The notes under the pieces were generated by a model. The model was not told the origin of the DNA, ran no database searches, and saw nothing but the letters and a program-made list of their open reading frames with translations. The position numbers were made by a program, and so were the translations under genes. Below are positions 25,072 to 34,238 of a stretch of DNA of 64,000 bases, in pieces (within the stretch, counting starts at the first letter, position 1; every line of letters starts with the position of its first letter). Source of the stretch: Psychrobacillus sp048572895 (lineage in GTDB: Bacteria > Bacillota > Bacilli > Bacillales_A > Planococcaceae); contig NZ_CP183878.1 in assembly GCF_048572895.1 (NCBI RefSeq), forward strand, positions 1,426,001-1,490,000. Direction: 5' to 3'.

Positions 25072-25827
25072 ATGGATCGTGTTGAAAAGAGCAAGGAAAA
25101 GTTCAACCAACTATTTGGTGCGAAAGTAACTGCCTCACATCCTACAGATCCTGATTTTCAGGACATTCTTAGTCATTTCATTTTTGGGGAAGTTTTTTTA
25201 AAAGGCAATCTGGATGACAAGCAGCGGGAGTTAATCACTCTTGCAGTCCTTACAACTAACCAGACGTTGCCACAGCTAAAAGCACATGTTGTTGCTGCGC
25301 TGAATGTTGGGCTAACACCGGTAGAAATAAAGGAAGCAGTTTATCAATGTACCCCTTATATCGGGTTTCCAAAAACGTTGAATGCCATCAATGAAGTCAA
25401 TGAGGTATTCACAGCGAAGAATATCGCTTTGCCAATTGAAAGTCAAAAGACGATAGATGAAGATAATCGATTTCAAAAAGGTCTAGACATTCAAGTCGAG
25501 ATTTTTGGAGATATTATTAAGAAAATGCATGAGAGTGCCCCGTCCAATCAAAAGCATATTCAGGATTATCTTTCTACTTTTTGCTTCGGAGATTTCTATA
25601 CCCGTAGCGGACTCGATTTGAAAACACGGGAGTTACTGACAATTTGTATAATCAGTGCTTTAGGAGGCACTGAAAGTCAAATCAAGGCACATGTGCAAGG
25701 TAACAAAAATGTGGGCAATGACAAGGAAACGTTAATCACCGCCATCACCCACTGCCTTCCCTATATGGGCTTTCCGAGAACACTGAACGCATTAGCTTGC
25801 GTGAATGAAATCATTCCTGAAAATTAA
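25072..25827 (+). CDS. Carboxymuconolactone decarboxylase family protein (duplicated domain)
   Basis: 251 residues with two AhpD-like CMD repeats: about 20-115 (DDKQRELITLAVLTTNQ, QLKAHVVAALNVGLTPVEI, PYIGFPKTLNAI) and about 140-250 (KTRELLTICIISALGG, IKAHVQGNKNVGNDKETL, PYMGFPRTLNAL). The Cys-x-x-Cys of peroxidase-type AhpD is absent, so a gamma-carboxymuconolactone decarboxylase-like or uncharacterised role is more likely. GGGGAGG precedes ATG 25072. It is first in the operon under the TetR regulator. Confidence 0.8.
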   Translation: MDRVEKSKEKFNQLFGAKVTASHPTDPDFQDILSHFIFGEVFLKGNLDDKQRELITLAVLTTNQTLPQLKAHVVAALNVGLTPVEIKEAVYQCTPYIGFPKTLNAINEVNEVFTAKNIALPIESQKTIDEDNRFQKGLDIQVEIFGDIIKKMHESAPSNQKHIQDYLSTFCFGDFYTRSGLDLKTRELLTICIISALGGTESQIKAHVQGNKNVGNDKETLITAITHCLPYMGFPRTLNALACVNEIIPEN

Positions 25828-25884
25828 GAAAGTAGAATAGAGAAATGGGAAAACAAAATATATCATTTCAAAGGAGAGAAAAGC

Positions 25885-26748
25885 ATGTTTAATGAAACTT
25901 ACAAATTACCTAATGGTATAGAAATTCCAAAATTAGGCCTTGGTACATGGCTACTTGACGATGCACAGACAGCGCAGGCAGTGCGTGATGCGGTATCTTT
26001 CGGATACCGTCATATTGATACTGCACAGGCTTATATGAATGAAGCTGGTGTAGGCGAAGGAATCCGTTCCAGCAGTGTTGCAAGAGAAGAACTTTTCATT
26101 ACGACAAAAGTTGCTGCAGAAGCAAAGACCTATGATGCAGTTACGTTGTCCATTGATGAGTCTCTAGCAAAGATGGGACTGGAATACATTGACCTTCTAA
26201 TTATCCACAGCCCACAACCTTGGACAGAGTTCCGTGAGGACAACCGTTACTTCGAGGAAAACAAAGTAGTGTGGAAAGCTATGGAGGATGCTTATAAGAC
26301 AGGCAAGGTAAAGGCAATCGGTCTTTCTAACTTCCTTCAGGACGATGTAGAGAATCTTCTTGCAAACTGTGAGATCAAGCCTATGGTCAATCAGGTATTG
26401 GCACATGTGAGCAATACTCCTTTTGAACTAATTGAATTCTGCCAGAAGAATGACGTCCTGGTAGAGGCATATTCACCAATTGCACATGGTGCAGTGATAG
26501 ATAATGCAGAGGTTAAGATAATAGCTGATAAATACGGAGTGTCTGTTGCTCAGCTTTGCCTACGTTATGATATACAGCTTGGTCTTGTAGTAATTCCTAA
26601 GACGTCAAATCCGGATCACATGAGAAACAATGTAGAGCTTGATTTTGTTATCAGGGAAGCAGATATGGAGACTTTGAAGAATGTAGAGCCCATCCGGAAT
26701 TATGGTGAGCATAGCTTCTTCCCGGTATTTGGTGGGAAGCTAGAATAA
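25885..26748 (+). CDS. Aldo/keto reductase
   Basis: 287 residues, complete TIM-barrel AKR (AKR5/YvgN-like). The catalytic tetrad is visible as Asp45, Tyr50, Lys75 and His108. LGLGTWLLDD and the C-terminal NADPH-binding loop VVIPKTSNPDHMRNN are typical. It would reduce aldehydes or ketones, such as reactive dicarbonyls, with NADPH. AAAGGAGAG precedes ATG 25885. It lies 57 nt downstream of the CMD gene in the TetR-controlled operon. Codon use differs a little from neighbours (more GCA and AAG), so recent transfer is possible. Confidence 0.86.
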   Translation: MFNETYKLPNGIEIPKLGLGTWLLDDAQTAQAVRDAVSFGYRHIDTAQAYMNEAGVGEGIRSSSVAREELFITTKVAAEAKTYDAVTLSIDESLAKMGLEYIDLLIIHSPQPWTEFREDNRYFEENKVVWKAMEDAYKTGKVKAIGLSNFLQDDVENLLANCEIKPMVNQVLAHVSNTPFELIEFCQKNDVLVEAYSPIAHGAVIDNAEVKIIADKYGVSVAQLCLRYDIQLGLVVIPKTSNPDHMRNNVELDFVIREADMETLKNVEPIRNYGEHSFFPVFGGKLE

Positions 26749-26886
26749 ACAAGTCGTGATAATGACTAAATTGCTCTTGCAATTTCATTTGCCATCGAGC
26801 AACCATCAGATGTTGGCAACAATGAAATGATTATTCGTCCGACTATTCAAGTTGGTTAAACAAAATTTATTATTGGAGGAATTCAA

Positions 26887-27300
26887 ATGGCAAAACATGA
26901 AGGAGTAAAAAATGGAGTAATTTTCCCGATTGGTGAAAAAAATGAAGCATATGCACAATATTTTGTGGGACAAAGTTATCTTAAATCTTTAATCGCTGAT
27001 CCTAAAGTGAGTGTCGGAGTTGGAAATGTAACCTTTGAACCGGGATGCCGAAACAACTGGCACATCCATCGTGATGGATTTCAACTTCTATTGGTAACGG
27101 GTGGCGAAGGCTGGTACCAAGAAGAAGGTAAACCGGCTCAGTTCTTAAAAGCAGGTGATGTTATTGTTACGCATAATGGAGTAAAACACTGGCATGGCGC
27201 CGCAAAAGACAGTTGGTTTGAACATATTGCAATCACTGCCGGTACCCCGGAATGGTTAGAACCTGTTTCAGAAGAAGTGTATGAGAATACAACAAAATAA
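26887..27300 (+). CDS. Cupin-domain protein
   Basis: 137 residues, one cupin barrel. Motif 1 is GCRNNWHIHRDGFQLLLVTGGEGWYQEEG with metal-ligand histidines, and motif 2 is GDVIVTHNGVKHWHGA. Small cupins like this are often found beside CMD proteins and aldo-keto reductases, where they are usually annotated as carboxymuconolactone-associated. GGAGGA precedes ATG 26887. It is the third gene of the TetR-controlled operon, after a gap of about 140 nt. Confidence 0.82.
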   Translation: MAKHEGVKNGVIFPIGEKNEAYAQYFVGQSYLKSLIADPKVSVGVGNVTFEPGCRNNWHIHRDGFQLLLVTGGEGWYQEEGKPAQFLKAGDVIVTHNGVKHWHGAAKDSWFEHIAITAGTPEWLEPVSEEVYENTTK

Positions 27301-27521
27301 TTGGCAAAACAAGTATATTCAAAGATGCAAATGGAGAGTAAAAGGCCAACTTTATCAACTGTGGCATTTGGAGAAAACAAGCGGAAAATACAGCGAACTA
27401 TTTGAAAAAGGGTAACTTAGCAGGTGTTGAAGGTCGTATACAAGCAGGCAGTTATGAAGGGCAAGACGGCAAACCTATCTACACGAAGGACGTTCTTGCA
27501 GATTGCGTTCAATTCATTTAA
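27301..27521 (+). pseudogene. Single-stranded DNA-binding protein (ssb) fragment
   Basis: From about 27337 one frame reads KANFINCGIWRKQAENTANY, LKKGNLAGVEGRIQAGSYEG, QDGKPIYTKDVLADCVQFI and stop at 27519-27521. This is the SSB OB-fold core. Upstream FKDANGE lies in another frame, and the N-terminal third and the acidic C-terminal tip are missing. It is a frameshifted relic of a phage- or plasmid-type ssb, unrelated to the cupin operon. Confidence 0.8.
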
Positions 27522-27668
27522 CCGAAGAATGGACAGGCTACACCTATTTGGATGACTAATAATGTATACTGTCGCCATTTGGCCAATGCCTTAACCGCTT
27601 TAAAATTTTATATGTGAAAAAACCGCTAAACCTTATTATATCAAGGCTTAACGGTATTAACTGTCTGA

Positions 27669-27741
27669 TGGTCCCGACTGGTCTCGAACCAGCGACCCCC
27701 ACCTTGTCGAGGTGGTGCTCTCCCAACTGAGCTACAAGACC
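27669..27741 (-). tRNA. tRNA-Val (anticodon GAC) with C at position 33
   Basis: The 73 nt fold as a cloverleaf: acceptor GGTCTTG/CGGGACC, D-stem GCTC/GAGC, anticodon stem CCACC/GGTGG, T-loop TTCGAGA. CCA is not encoded. The anticodon loop reads TCGACAA, giving GAC at 34-36 but C at position 33, where U is almost invariant. It is solitary, beside an ssb relic and accessory genes. It may be functional, degenerate, or an old attachment site. Confidence 0.85.
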
Positions 27742-27968
27742 GATTTAATGAACACATAAACTCCTAGTAAATCCCCGTTCATAGATATAAATATACTATA
27801 AAGTGGGGCGCTAGTATATACCTATAAGTAATACTTTGGCAGATAACTCATAAAAAAGGAGAAGCATAGGGAATCCTAGTCGCATCTTTTGAACTTGAGT
27901 GGAGTTAGAAGGTCAAAAATATGAAAAATTGTTATCTATTAGTTAACCATGAACTATAAATAAAAAAT

Positions 27969-28008
27969 AATAACCTTGATTGGCTAAGTGCTTTTCAAGG
28001 TTATTTTA
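27969..28008. terminator. Bidirectional terminator-like hairpin
   Basis: AATAACCTTG (27969-27978) pairs perfectly with CAAGGTTATT (27996-28005), with A-run before and TTTTA after. It probably ends the excalibur gene transcript on the minus strand. Confidence 0.6.
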
Positions 28009-28091
28009 TAGTATCTAAAAAAGTCGAAAATGGAGTCAAAGTAATTCATTAAAATTGTATGTCATCTCATAAATTTTTTCTTTTATAAAAT

Positions 28092-28355
28092 TTATCTCTC
28101 ACATGCAATGCCGTCTTTATCTCGATCACTTTTTATGTTAGCATCATAAATCTCTTTTGAGACAAATGGAGTATATTTTGTTTTTCCACCTTTATTTTTG
28201 ATGTTCGCAGCTTTAGCTACTCCGCCCTTGTATGTTTTGTTTAATTCTGTGCAGTTATTGAATGTCTTTGCTGCAGCATCTGTCGTTGTTGGTGAAATTG
28301 TAGATACACTCAATAGTAATGTTGTGGAAAGTAAAATTGCTGAAATCCTTCTCAT
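28092..28355 (-). CDS. Secreted excalibur calcium-binding domain protein
   Basis: 87 residues. An N-terminal signal peptide (MRRISAILLSTTLLLSVSTI, then cleavage near DAAA) leads to a short mature protein. The excalibur domain runs from NNCTELNKTYKGGVAKA to the EF-hand-like loop DRDKDGIACE at the C-terminus, with the conserved Cys pair and the DxDxDGxxCE calcium site intact. It is exported; such domains are found on extracellular nucleases and small surface proteins. It stands alone, and its function is unknown. Confidence 0.82.
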   Translation of the reverse strand: MRRISAILLSTTLLLSVSTISPTTTDAAAKTFNNCTELNKTYKGGVAKAANIKNKGGKTKYTPFVSKEIYDANIKSDRDKDGIACER

Positions 28356-28620
28356 AGTAATCCCCCTATATAATATAATTTACGAAGTCTTGCTTAATAT
28401 TGTGTTCCTCTATGTGGTTCTATTCTCTACCAATCTAGTAGGTAAACCAGAAAATACAATGTTACCAAGATTTTAACATAATTCAGGTAAAATGATATAT
28501 AGCATTATTTCAACACATATATTTTTCTGTCATAAATTCCTCACAACTATCTTAGTACTGGCACTTGCCTGTATCTGCTTCATTCTAATAAGATGGAGAG
28601 ATAGAGGAGGTGCTACAATT

Positions 28621-29676
28621 ATGTTAGCAGAGGCACAAGAATTTATTCGTCTTTTTTATAATGAAACCGGTAAATCGGAACAAGCAATGCTCATGCGATT
28701 TCAAGTGGTAGAGAATCAGATTAATACAAAAGGCACCTACGAACATACAACCGAGGAGCTAGAATTTGGTGCCAAGGTGGCATGGCGTAATAGCAATAAA
28801 TGCATCGGACGCTTGTTTTGGCAAAGCCTTACTGTTTTCGATAAACGAGATTTACATACTGAGGACGCTATATTTGAAGCGCTCCTTGCGCATATGCAGT
28901 TTGCGACAAATGAAGGTCGGATTAGACCTACAATTACAATATTTTCACAAAAAGATGTACGGATTTGGAATCATCAGCTAATCCGATATGCAGGCTATGA
29001 GACGGAAGATTGGATTATTGGGGATTCCGATTCTATTGATTTGACTAAAAGATGTGAGGAGCTTGGATGGAAAGGGAAGCGAACCAATTTTGATGTGCTT
29101 CCGCTCGTCATTCAAGTAAAGGATCATCCTCCGAAATTATTCGATATTCCTGAGCAATATATTTTAGAAGTGCCGATTCGTCACCCCGAATATGATTGGT
29201 TTGAGGATCTACAATTAAAATGGTATGCAGTACCAATGATCTCTAACATGAGGTTAGAAATTGGAGGAATCACTTACGCTGCTGCTCCGTTTAATGGATG
29301 GTATATGGGCACGGAAATTGGTGCACGTAATTTGGCGGATGACTATCGCTACAATATGTTACCTTCAGTTGCAAGACTTATGGGATTAAATACAAAATCT
29401 AATGCTTCTCTTTGGAAGGACCGAGCACTAGTGGAGCTAAATGCAGCTGTATTGTATTCCTTCAAAAAAGCAGGTGTCAGTATTGTAGATCATCACACTG
29501 CAGCGCAGCAATTTAAAAAGTTTGAAGAAATCGAGAAGGATGCAGGTCGTGACGTCACAGGTAATTGGACATGGCTTATTCCTCCAATGTCACCTGCTAC
29601 CACGCATATTTTTCATAAGCCGTATAATAATGAAAAAGTAACCCCCAACTATTCCTATCAGCCATCACCGTATTAA
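28621..29676 (+). CDS. nos: Nitric oxide synthase, oxygenase (bacterial NOS)
   Basis: 351 residues from ATG 28621. GAGGAGGTG (28604-28612) is 8 nt upstream, whereas the upstream ATG at 28492 gives an irrelevant hydrophobic leader. It is an oxygenase-only NOS as in Bacillus: the heme thiolate is Cys61 in WRNSNKCIGR, and the arginine-binding segment GWYMGTEIGARNL carries the substrate Glu. The pterin region near TWLIPPMSPATTHIFH is present. It oxidises L-arginine to NO and citrulline with electrons from cellular reductases; bacterial NO is linked to oxidative-stress and antibiotic tolerance. It is monocistronic with a terminator at its end. Confidence 0.93.
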   Translation: MLAEAQEFIRLFYNETGKSEQAMLMRFQVVENQINTKGTYEHTTEELEFGAKVAWRNSNKCIGRLFWQSLTVFDKRDLHTEDAIFEALLAHMQFATNEGRIRPTITIFSQKDVRIWNHQLIRYAGYETEDWIIGDSDSIDLTKRCEELGWKGKRTNFDVLPLVIQVKDHPPKLFDIPEQYILEVPIRHPEYDWFEDLQLKWYAVPMISNMRLEIGGITYAAAPFNGWYMGTEIGARNLADDYRYNMLPSVARLMGLNTKSNASLWKDRALVELNAAVLYSFKKAGVSIVDHHTAAQQFKKFEEIEKDAGRDVTGNWTWLIPPMSPATTHIFHKPYNNEKVTPNYSYQPSPY

Positions 29677-29706
29677 AAAAGAAGCATGATTTCATGCTTC
29701 TTTTTT
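29675..29706. terminator. Bidirectional terminator between nos and the MFS gene
   Basis: GAAGCATGA (29681-29689) and TCATGCTTC (29692-29700) form a tight stem, flanked by A6 and T6. It serves the two convergent genes. Confidence 0.88.
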
Positions 29707-29724
29707 ACGAGTCTTCAATTCTTA

Positions 29725-30924
29725 TTATCCTTCCTCCGAAACATATCGATCTCTTCCAGCATGCATTCCAGCAAAGAATAGAAGAACAACCGTAACCATA
29801 AATAATATCATTGGTGTATGCCAACTACCTGTTTCATCGTGGATAAATCCAAAGAATACGGGACCAACTGCTGCAAGTAAATAACCAAATGACTGAGCAA
29901 CACCCGATAAATCAGCCGCTTCCATTGGAGTGCGAGATCGAAGAGAGAAGAACATCATCACAAGACCAAAAGATGCCCCTCCACCTAAACCAAGTGCAAT
30001 CATCCAAAGTAGTGTAAGTGAAATATCTCCATACAATAATCCAATGAAACCTATTAGATAGAATATCGTAAATAACAAAACAAGTATTCGTTGATCCTTA
30101 AGTCGACCTGCAAGAATTGGGATAAGGAAAGTCATTGGAAGCTGCGCAAATTGCATGAAAGACAACATCCAACCGGATTTTTCTGCATCCATTCCTTGGG
30201 TTTGCAGTATTTCAGGAATCCATGCGGCAGTTGTATAAAAAATCAGAGACTGTAGACCCATACATAAAGTGATGGTCCAAGTTAAAGGCGATTTTAAAAT
30301 AGACTTAGCTTTCCCTACATTAGTGATAGGGGTTGCGATAATAATTTGTTTTTGCTTGATCTGAGGAAACCAAATGATACATGCGAGTATCGCAAGAATT
30401 GCCCAAAAACCGAGTGCGCCTTGCCAACCATATGCAGTCCCATCTGCTATTGGATAGCTGATGCCTGCGCCAATACCAGCTGAAAGGTTCATCGACACGG
30501 TAAATATTCCAGTCATTAATCCAAGCTGTAAAGGGAATTTCAGTTTCATAAAGCTTGGGAGTAAAACATTACCAAAAGCAATAGTAACACCTATTAAAGC
30601 AGTACCTAATAATAAGAAGGATGATGTTCCAATCGAGCGAATAACAATCCCGACTGCCAATAGTAGAATTGCCAGAAATAGTGTCATTTCCATACCGTAA
30701 CGTCGTGCAACCTTTGGGACAAAAGGGGAGACAATCGCAAATGCTAAAAGTGGAATCGTTGTTATAAATCCAGCTAATACATTTGAAATGTCCAATCCAT
30801 CTCGTATATACGAAATAATTGGTCCTACTGCGGTAAGCGGTGCTCGTAGTGTGGTGGATATGAAAATAATTCCAATGATTAATAAAGCAATTGATTTTTT
30901 ATTTGTTTCTTTATTAGTTAACAA
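29725..30924 (-). CDS. MFS transporter, CynX/NimT family
   Basis: 399 residues with about 12 membrane segments. The N-terminus IIFISTTLRAPLTAVGPIISY is the branch signature of CynX/NimT (YycB-like) carriers. It shares this layout with the MFS protein at 17178. A basic loop (WFPQIKQKQ) lies in the middle. The substrate is unknown; relatives move cyanate or 2-nitroimidazole. It is convergent with nos and has its own promoter region of about 200 nt shared with the ABC gene. Confidence 0.82.
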   Translation of the reverse strand: MLTNKETNKKSIALLIIGIIFISTTLRAPLTAVGPIISYIRDGLDISNVLAGFITTIPLLAFAIVSPFVPKVARRYGMEMTLFLAILLLAVGIVIRSIGTSSFLLLGTALIGVTIAFGNVLLPSFMKLKFPLQLGLMTGIFTVSMNLSAGIGAGISYPIADGTAYGWQGALGFWAILAILACIIWFPQIKQKQIIIATPITNVGKAKSILKSPLTWTITLCMGLQSLIFYTTAAWIPEILQTQGMDAEKSGWMLSFMQFAQLPMTFLIPILAGRLKDQRILVLLFTIFYLIGFIGLLYGDISLTLLWMIALGLGGGASFGLVMMFFSLRSRTPMEAADLSGVAQSFGYLLAAVGPVFFGFIHDETGSWHTPMILFMVTVVLLFFAGMHAGRDRYVSEEG

Positions 30925-31119
30925 ATGAATTCTCTCCTTACGAGATTATGTAGTCCAACTTTAGAAAATGCTACACTCTTTGTCATCGAAGTTCAATAGA
31001 AAGACGCGAGAAAGATCTTTCTATAAATAAAAATAATGGAATATTTAGAGTATTGGTATGATAAAATGGATATGTAAATATTTACAATTGGAGAATGATT
31101 TATACATAGGGGGATTCGA

Positions 31120-31914
31120 ATGACTGCAAAGAAAGTCTTATCATTAGTGGGTGTATCTAAAAGCTTTGGAAATAAACAAGTGCTGAATGGTGTCAACCTA
31201 GATATATATGAAGGTCAAATTATAGGCTATATTGGACCAAATGGAGCTGGAAAAAGTACAACCGTAAAGTTGATGCTTGGTCTAATAGATGGCTATACGG
31301 GGCTTAAAGAAATCTTTGGGGAAAATATTCTCAAAGGTGATTATTCCTATAAAAAGAGAATAGGCTATGTACCTGAGACGGCGGAGCTATATGAAAACCT
31401 AACCGCCTTCGAATATCTTTCCTTCACAGGGGAGCTTTACGGATTAAGTAGTGAAGAAGCAGAGAAAAAGGCATTCGGATTGATGAAAGAATTTGGTTTA
31501 GAAGCAGTATTTCACCAACGAATTTCCTCTTTTTCAAAAGGGATGAAGCAGAAAGTATTAATCATTTCAAGTTTGTTACATGATCCGGATTTATTGTTTT
31601 TCGATGAACCGCTTAGTGGTCTAGATGCAAACAGCGTGATGGTTATAAAAGAAATACTCGCAAAGCTTGCAGAACAAGGTAAAACTATTTTTTATTCTTC
31701 ACATATTATGGATGTTGTAGAGAAAATCAGTAACCGAATTGTATTATTAGTAGGTGGTCAAGTAGTGGCAGATGGAACTTTTGAAGAACTGAAAATGCAA
31801 AACCAGGAAGGATCATTAGAAGACATTTTCAATCAGTTGACTGGTTTTACCGAGCATTCCGAAATTGCGGAGAGATTTGTGAACTTAGTTCGTGGAGGCA
31901 GCCGCTATGAATGA
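31120..31914 (+). CDS. ABC transporter ATP-binding protein
   Basis: 264 residues. Walker A GPNGAGKST (39-47), signature SSFSKGMKQK (about 143-152), Walker B LLFFDEPLSGLD (about 165-176), and the H-loop FYSSHIMDVVEK. It belongs to the drug/Na+ (CcmA/YhaQ-like) exporter class. GGGGGATTCGA precedes ATG 31120. The permease start overlaps its end by 8 nt, with GGAGG inside this gene, so the two are translationally coupled. The exported substrate is unknown. Confidence 0.87.
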   Translation: MTAKKVLSLVGVSKSFGNKQVLNGVNLDIYEGQIIGYIGPNGAGKSTTVKLMLGLIDGYTGLKEIFGENILKGDYSYKKRIGYVPETAELYENLTAFEYLSFTGELYGLSSEEAEKKAFGLMKEFGLEAVFHQRISSFSKGMKQKVLIISSLLHDPDLLFFDEPLSGLDANSVMVIKEILAKLAEQGKTIFYSSHIMDVVEKISNRIVLLVGGQVVADGTFEELKMQNQEGSLEDIFNQLTGFTEHSEIAERFVNLVRGGSRYE

Positions 31915-33529
31915 TTTTGCATCACTTAGAGTTTTAGATCGTTTTAGACCTGTTTTTCAAAAGTTGAATATAGACTATGACGTGATGCGTTTGATTTTAC
32001 AGCTAAAGCTGACGATGGATAGCAGAAGGATGCCAGCAATCTTTAGTGGTTCAAATGTAAAAAAGGAAGGAAATCAGTTTCTAAAATCCTTATGGATGTA
32101 CGGGTTATTTGGAATTCTCTTTTTAGTTCCATTTCTATTTTTAGGTAATGAGTTTCTTTTCTCTCTAACTATCATGTTTAGCTCGTTGTTTATCATTTTA
32201 ATGACATCGATGGTTTCTGATTTTTCCGCTGTTTTACTCGATATAAGAGATAAGAATATACTTCACCCAAAACCTATTAGTGGAAAGACTTTAAATGCAG
32301 CGAAGATTACTCATATTATGATTTATATGATTCTTTTAACTGGTTCGTTTGTAATCATTCCTGTCATTGTAAGCATATTTAAATTTGGTATTATATTTGC
32401 ACTCTTATTTTTCGTAGAAATAATATTGATAAGTAGTTTGGCTGTAGTGTTGACCGCCTTTGTTTATTTGTTCATCCTTCGCTTCTTTAGTGGAGAAATG
32501 CTAAAGGATATTATTAACTATGTGCAAATTTTCTTGGCGATTGGAATGGCGCTAAGTTACCAATTTGTAGGTCGAGTGTTTCAGATAGTTAATATTGAAA
32601 TTACGTATACCTTTGATTGGTGGCATACGTTACTGCCACCTTTTTGGTTTGCAGCACCTTTTGAATTGATCTTAAATAGAGATTATTCCATGCATATTAT
32701 TTTACTATCCTTGCTCGCTATTTTAGCGCCAATTATTGCGATCGCTATATATATCCGTCTTATGCCGGCTTTTGAGCGAAATCTATCAAAATTACAAAGT
32801 GATACAAATAGAACGAAGAAGAGAAACCGTATACTACAGGGAGTTTGGGCAAGAATTTTATGTAGAAGTAAAGAAGAGCGTACCTTTTACAAGTTTGCTT
32901 CCCTTATGTTAAAAGAAGAAAGAGAATTAAAGCTTAAAATATTTCCCATACTTGGTTTTTCGATTATTTTTCCTTTTATCTTTTTATTCAATACGTTAAC
33001 GACAAGTTCCTTTGAGCAAATGAAAAGTGGAAGTTCTTATATGGTCATTTATTTTGCGCTAATTATGATTCCATCCGTTGTTCAAATGTTAGAGTACTCT
33101 GGTAACTATAAAGGACAATGGATATTCTACGCAGCTCCTATTAAAAATAAATCGATTGTATATAGCGCAACTCTAAAGGCAAGCATTGTGAATTATTTTA
33201 TACCTATTTTAACTATGCTAGGTGCCATATTTCTATGGATATTTTCTTTCCGAATTTTTTTGGATCTAGTCGTCGTTCTACTAGCTGCTATTTTGTTAAC
33301 ACTAGTGTCCTATGTAATTTTTAATAAGGGGAAGTTCCCTTTTATTAGCTCACATGAGCATACACAAGCTAATGCCTTCATTAAAGTTTTCGGTAGTATG
33401 TTAATGGTGGGAATAATGGCTGCGATTCATGCAGTGGTTTTAATCATTCCGAATGGTTTGCCGGTATATGCTATCTTACTGTTAATAAGTAATTTTATAA
33501 GTTGGAAGTTAATGTTCTCGAGGGGATGA
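31907..33529 (+). CDS. ABC transporter permease
   Basis: 540 residues from ATG 31907, with GGAGG (31894-31898) 8 nt upstream; an in-frame GTG at 31892 is less likely. It has at least ten hydrophobic segments in two blocks, separated by a long cytoplasmic part with basic and acidic stretches (TNRTKKRNRILQGV, KEERELKLKIF). This is a fused double-length permease, so one copy could pair with two ATPases. Partner of the upstream ATP-binding protein. No function beyond transport can be claimed. Confidence 0.82.
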   Translation: MNDFASLRVLDRFRPVFQKLNIDYDVMRLILQLKLTMDSRRMPAIFSGSNVKKEGNQFLKSLWMYGLFGILFLVPFLFLGNEFLFSLTIMFSSLFIILMTSMVSDFSAVLLDIRDKNILHPKPISGKTLNAAKITHIMIYMILLTGSFVIIPVIVSIFKFGIIFALLFFVEIILISSLAVVLTAFVYLFILRFFSGEMLKDIINYVQIFLAIGMALSYQFVGRVFQIVNIEITYTFDWWHTLLPPFWFAAPFELILNRDYSMHIILLSLLAILAPIIAIAIYIRLMPAFERNLSKLQSDTNRTKKRNRILQGVWARILCRSKEERTFYKFASLMLKEERELKLKIFPILGFSIIFPFIFLFNTLTTSSFEQMKSGSSYMVIYFALIMIPSVVQMLEYSGNYKGQWIFYAAPIKNKSIVYSATLKASIVNYFIPILTMLGAIFLWIFSFRIFLDLVVVLLAAILLTLVSYVIFNKGKFPFISSHEHTQANAFIKVFGSMLMVGIMAAIHAVVLIIPNGLPVYAILLLISNFISWKLMFSRG

Positions 33530-33544
33530 AGAGGAGAGGATTAG

Positions 33545-34120
33545 GTGGTTATTCAAACAAAAGAAGATATTCAAGCTTTAATACAAGAAGATAAATGGAT
33601 GATGGATATACTAAAAGCAGTTCAGCAGTTAGACCTTCCAGATTGGTGGATTTGTGCTGGATTTGTCCGCTCCAAGATATGGGATACATTGCATGGATAT
33701 AAAGAAAGGACTCCATTAGCGGATATTGATGTTATTTATTTTGATCCTGACAATAAGGAGGAGTCGGAGGAGAAAAAGTGGGAGGATCAGCTACAGAGCT
33801 TGCTACCTAATATACCGTGGTCTGTAAAAAATCAGGCTAGAATGCATAAGATAAATAATCTGCCTTCTTATATATCTTCCATGGATGGAATAGCCAATTT
33901 TCCAGAAACGGTGACTGCTATAGGAGCGAAATTAGATGAACAGAATGAAATTGTGCTTGTAGCTCCATATGGCTTAGCTGACATCCTGCAAATGACAGTA
34001 AATCCAGTTCCTCATTTTGCAACTAATAAAGATCTTTTTACAATTTATGAGCAACGAATTCAGAAAAAAAACTGGCAGTATAACTGGCCAAATGTAAGAA
34101 TAGTTAGCCGCAAGAAGTGA
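33545..34120 (+). CDS. Nucleotidyltransferase-fold family protein (DUF925-like)
   Basis: 191 residues from GTG 33545 with AGAGGAGAGGA upstream. The pattern WWICAGFVRSKIWDTLHGYKE followed by LADIDVIYFDPDN is the GFVR...DIDV core of the NTP_transf_6 family, in which the two Asp would bind metal. APYGLADILQMTVNPVPHF and FTIYEQRIQKKNWQYNWPNV complete the family pattern. The family is conserved but its substrate is not established. It follows the ABC permease by 15 nt, so the three may be one operon. Confidence 0.75.
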   Translation: MVIQTKEDIQALIQEDKWMMDILKAVQQLDLPDWWICAGFVRSKIWDTLHGYKERTPLADIDVIYFDPDNKEESEEKKWEDQLQSLLPNIPWSVKNQARMHKINNLPSYISSMDGIANFPETVTAIGAKLDEQNEIVLVAPYGLADILQMTVNPVPHFATNKDLFTIYEQRIQKKNWQYNWPNVRIVSRKK

Positions 34121-34182
34121 TAAAAAACGCATAAGATATTATTTTTCCCCCTTAAGTCTACACAACATTTGTAACTAGATGA

Positions 34183-34210
34183 ACCTATTGGGCAATGGGC
34201 GCATATGATG
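34183..34210 (+). promoter_or_regulatory. Possible sigma-K-type promoter of cotE
   Basis: AC at 34183-34184, then 17 nt, then CATATGAT (34202-34209) approximates the sigma-K pattern AC-N16/17-CATAnnnT. Mother-cell control of cotE is established in B. subtilis; this particular site is a visual guess. Confidence 0.35.
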
Positions 34211-34238
34211 TTATGACTTGAATACAAGGAGGAAAAAA

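Noticed and set aside
27669..27741. Reading the tRNA as tRNA-Asp (GTC) on the plus strand or as tRNA-Ser (CGA)
   Set aside because: The plus strand lacks correct D- and T-loops, and shifting the loop to obtain CGA breaks the anticodon stem.
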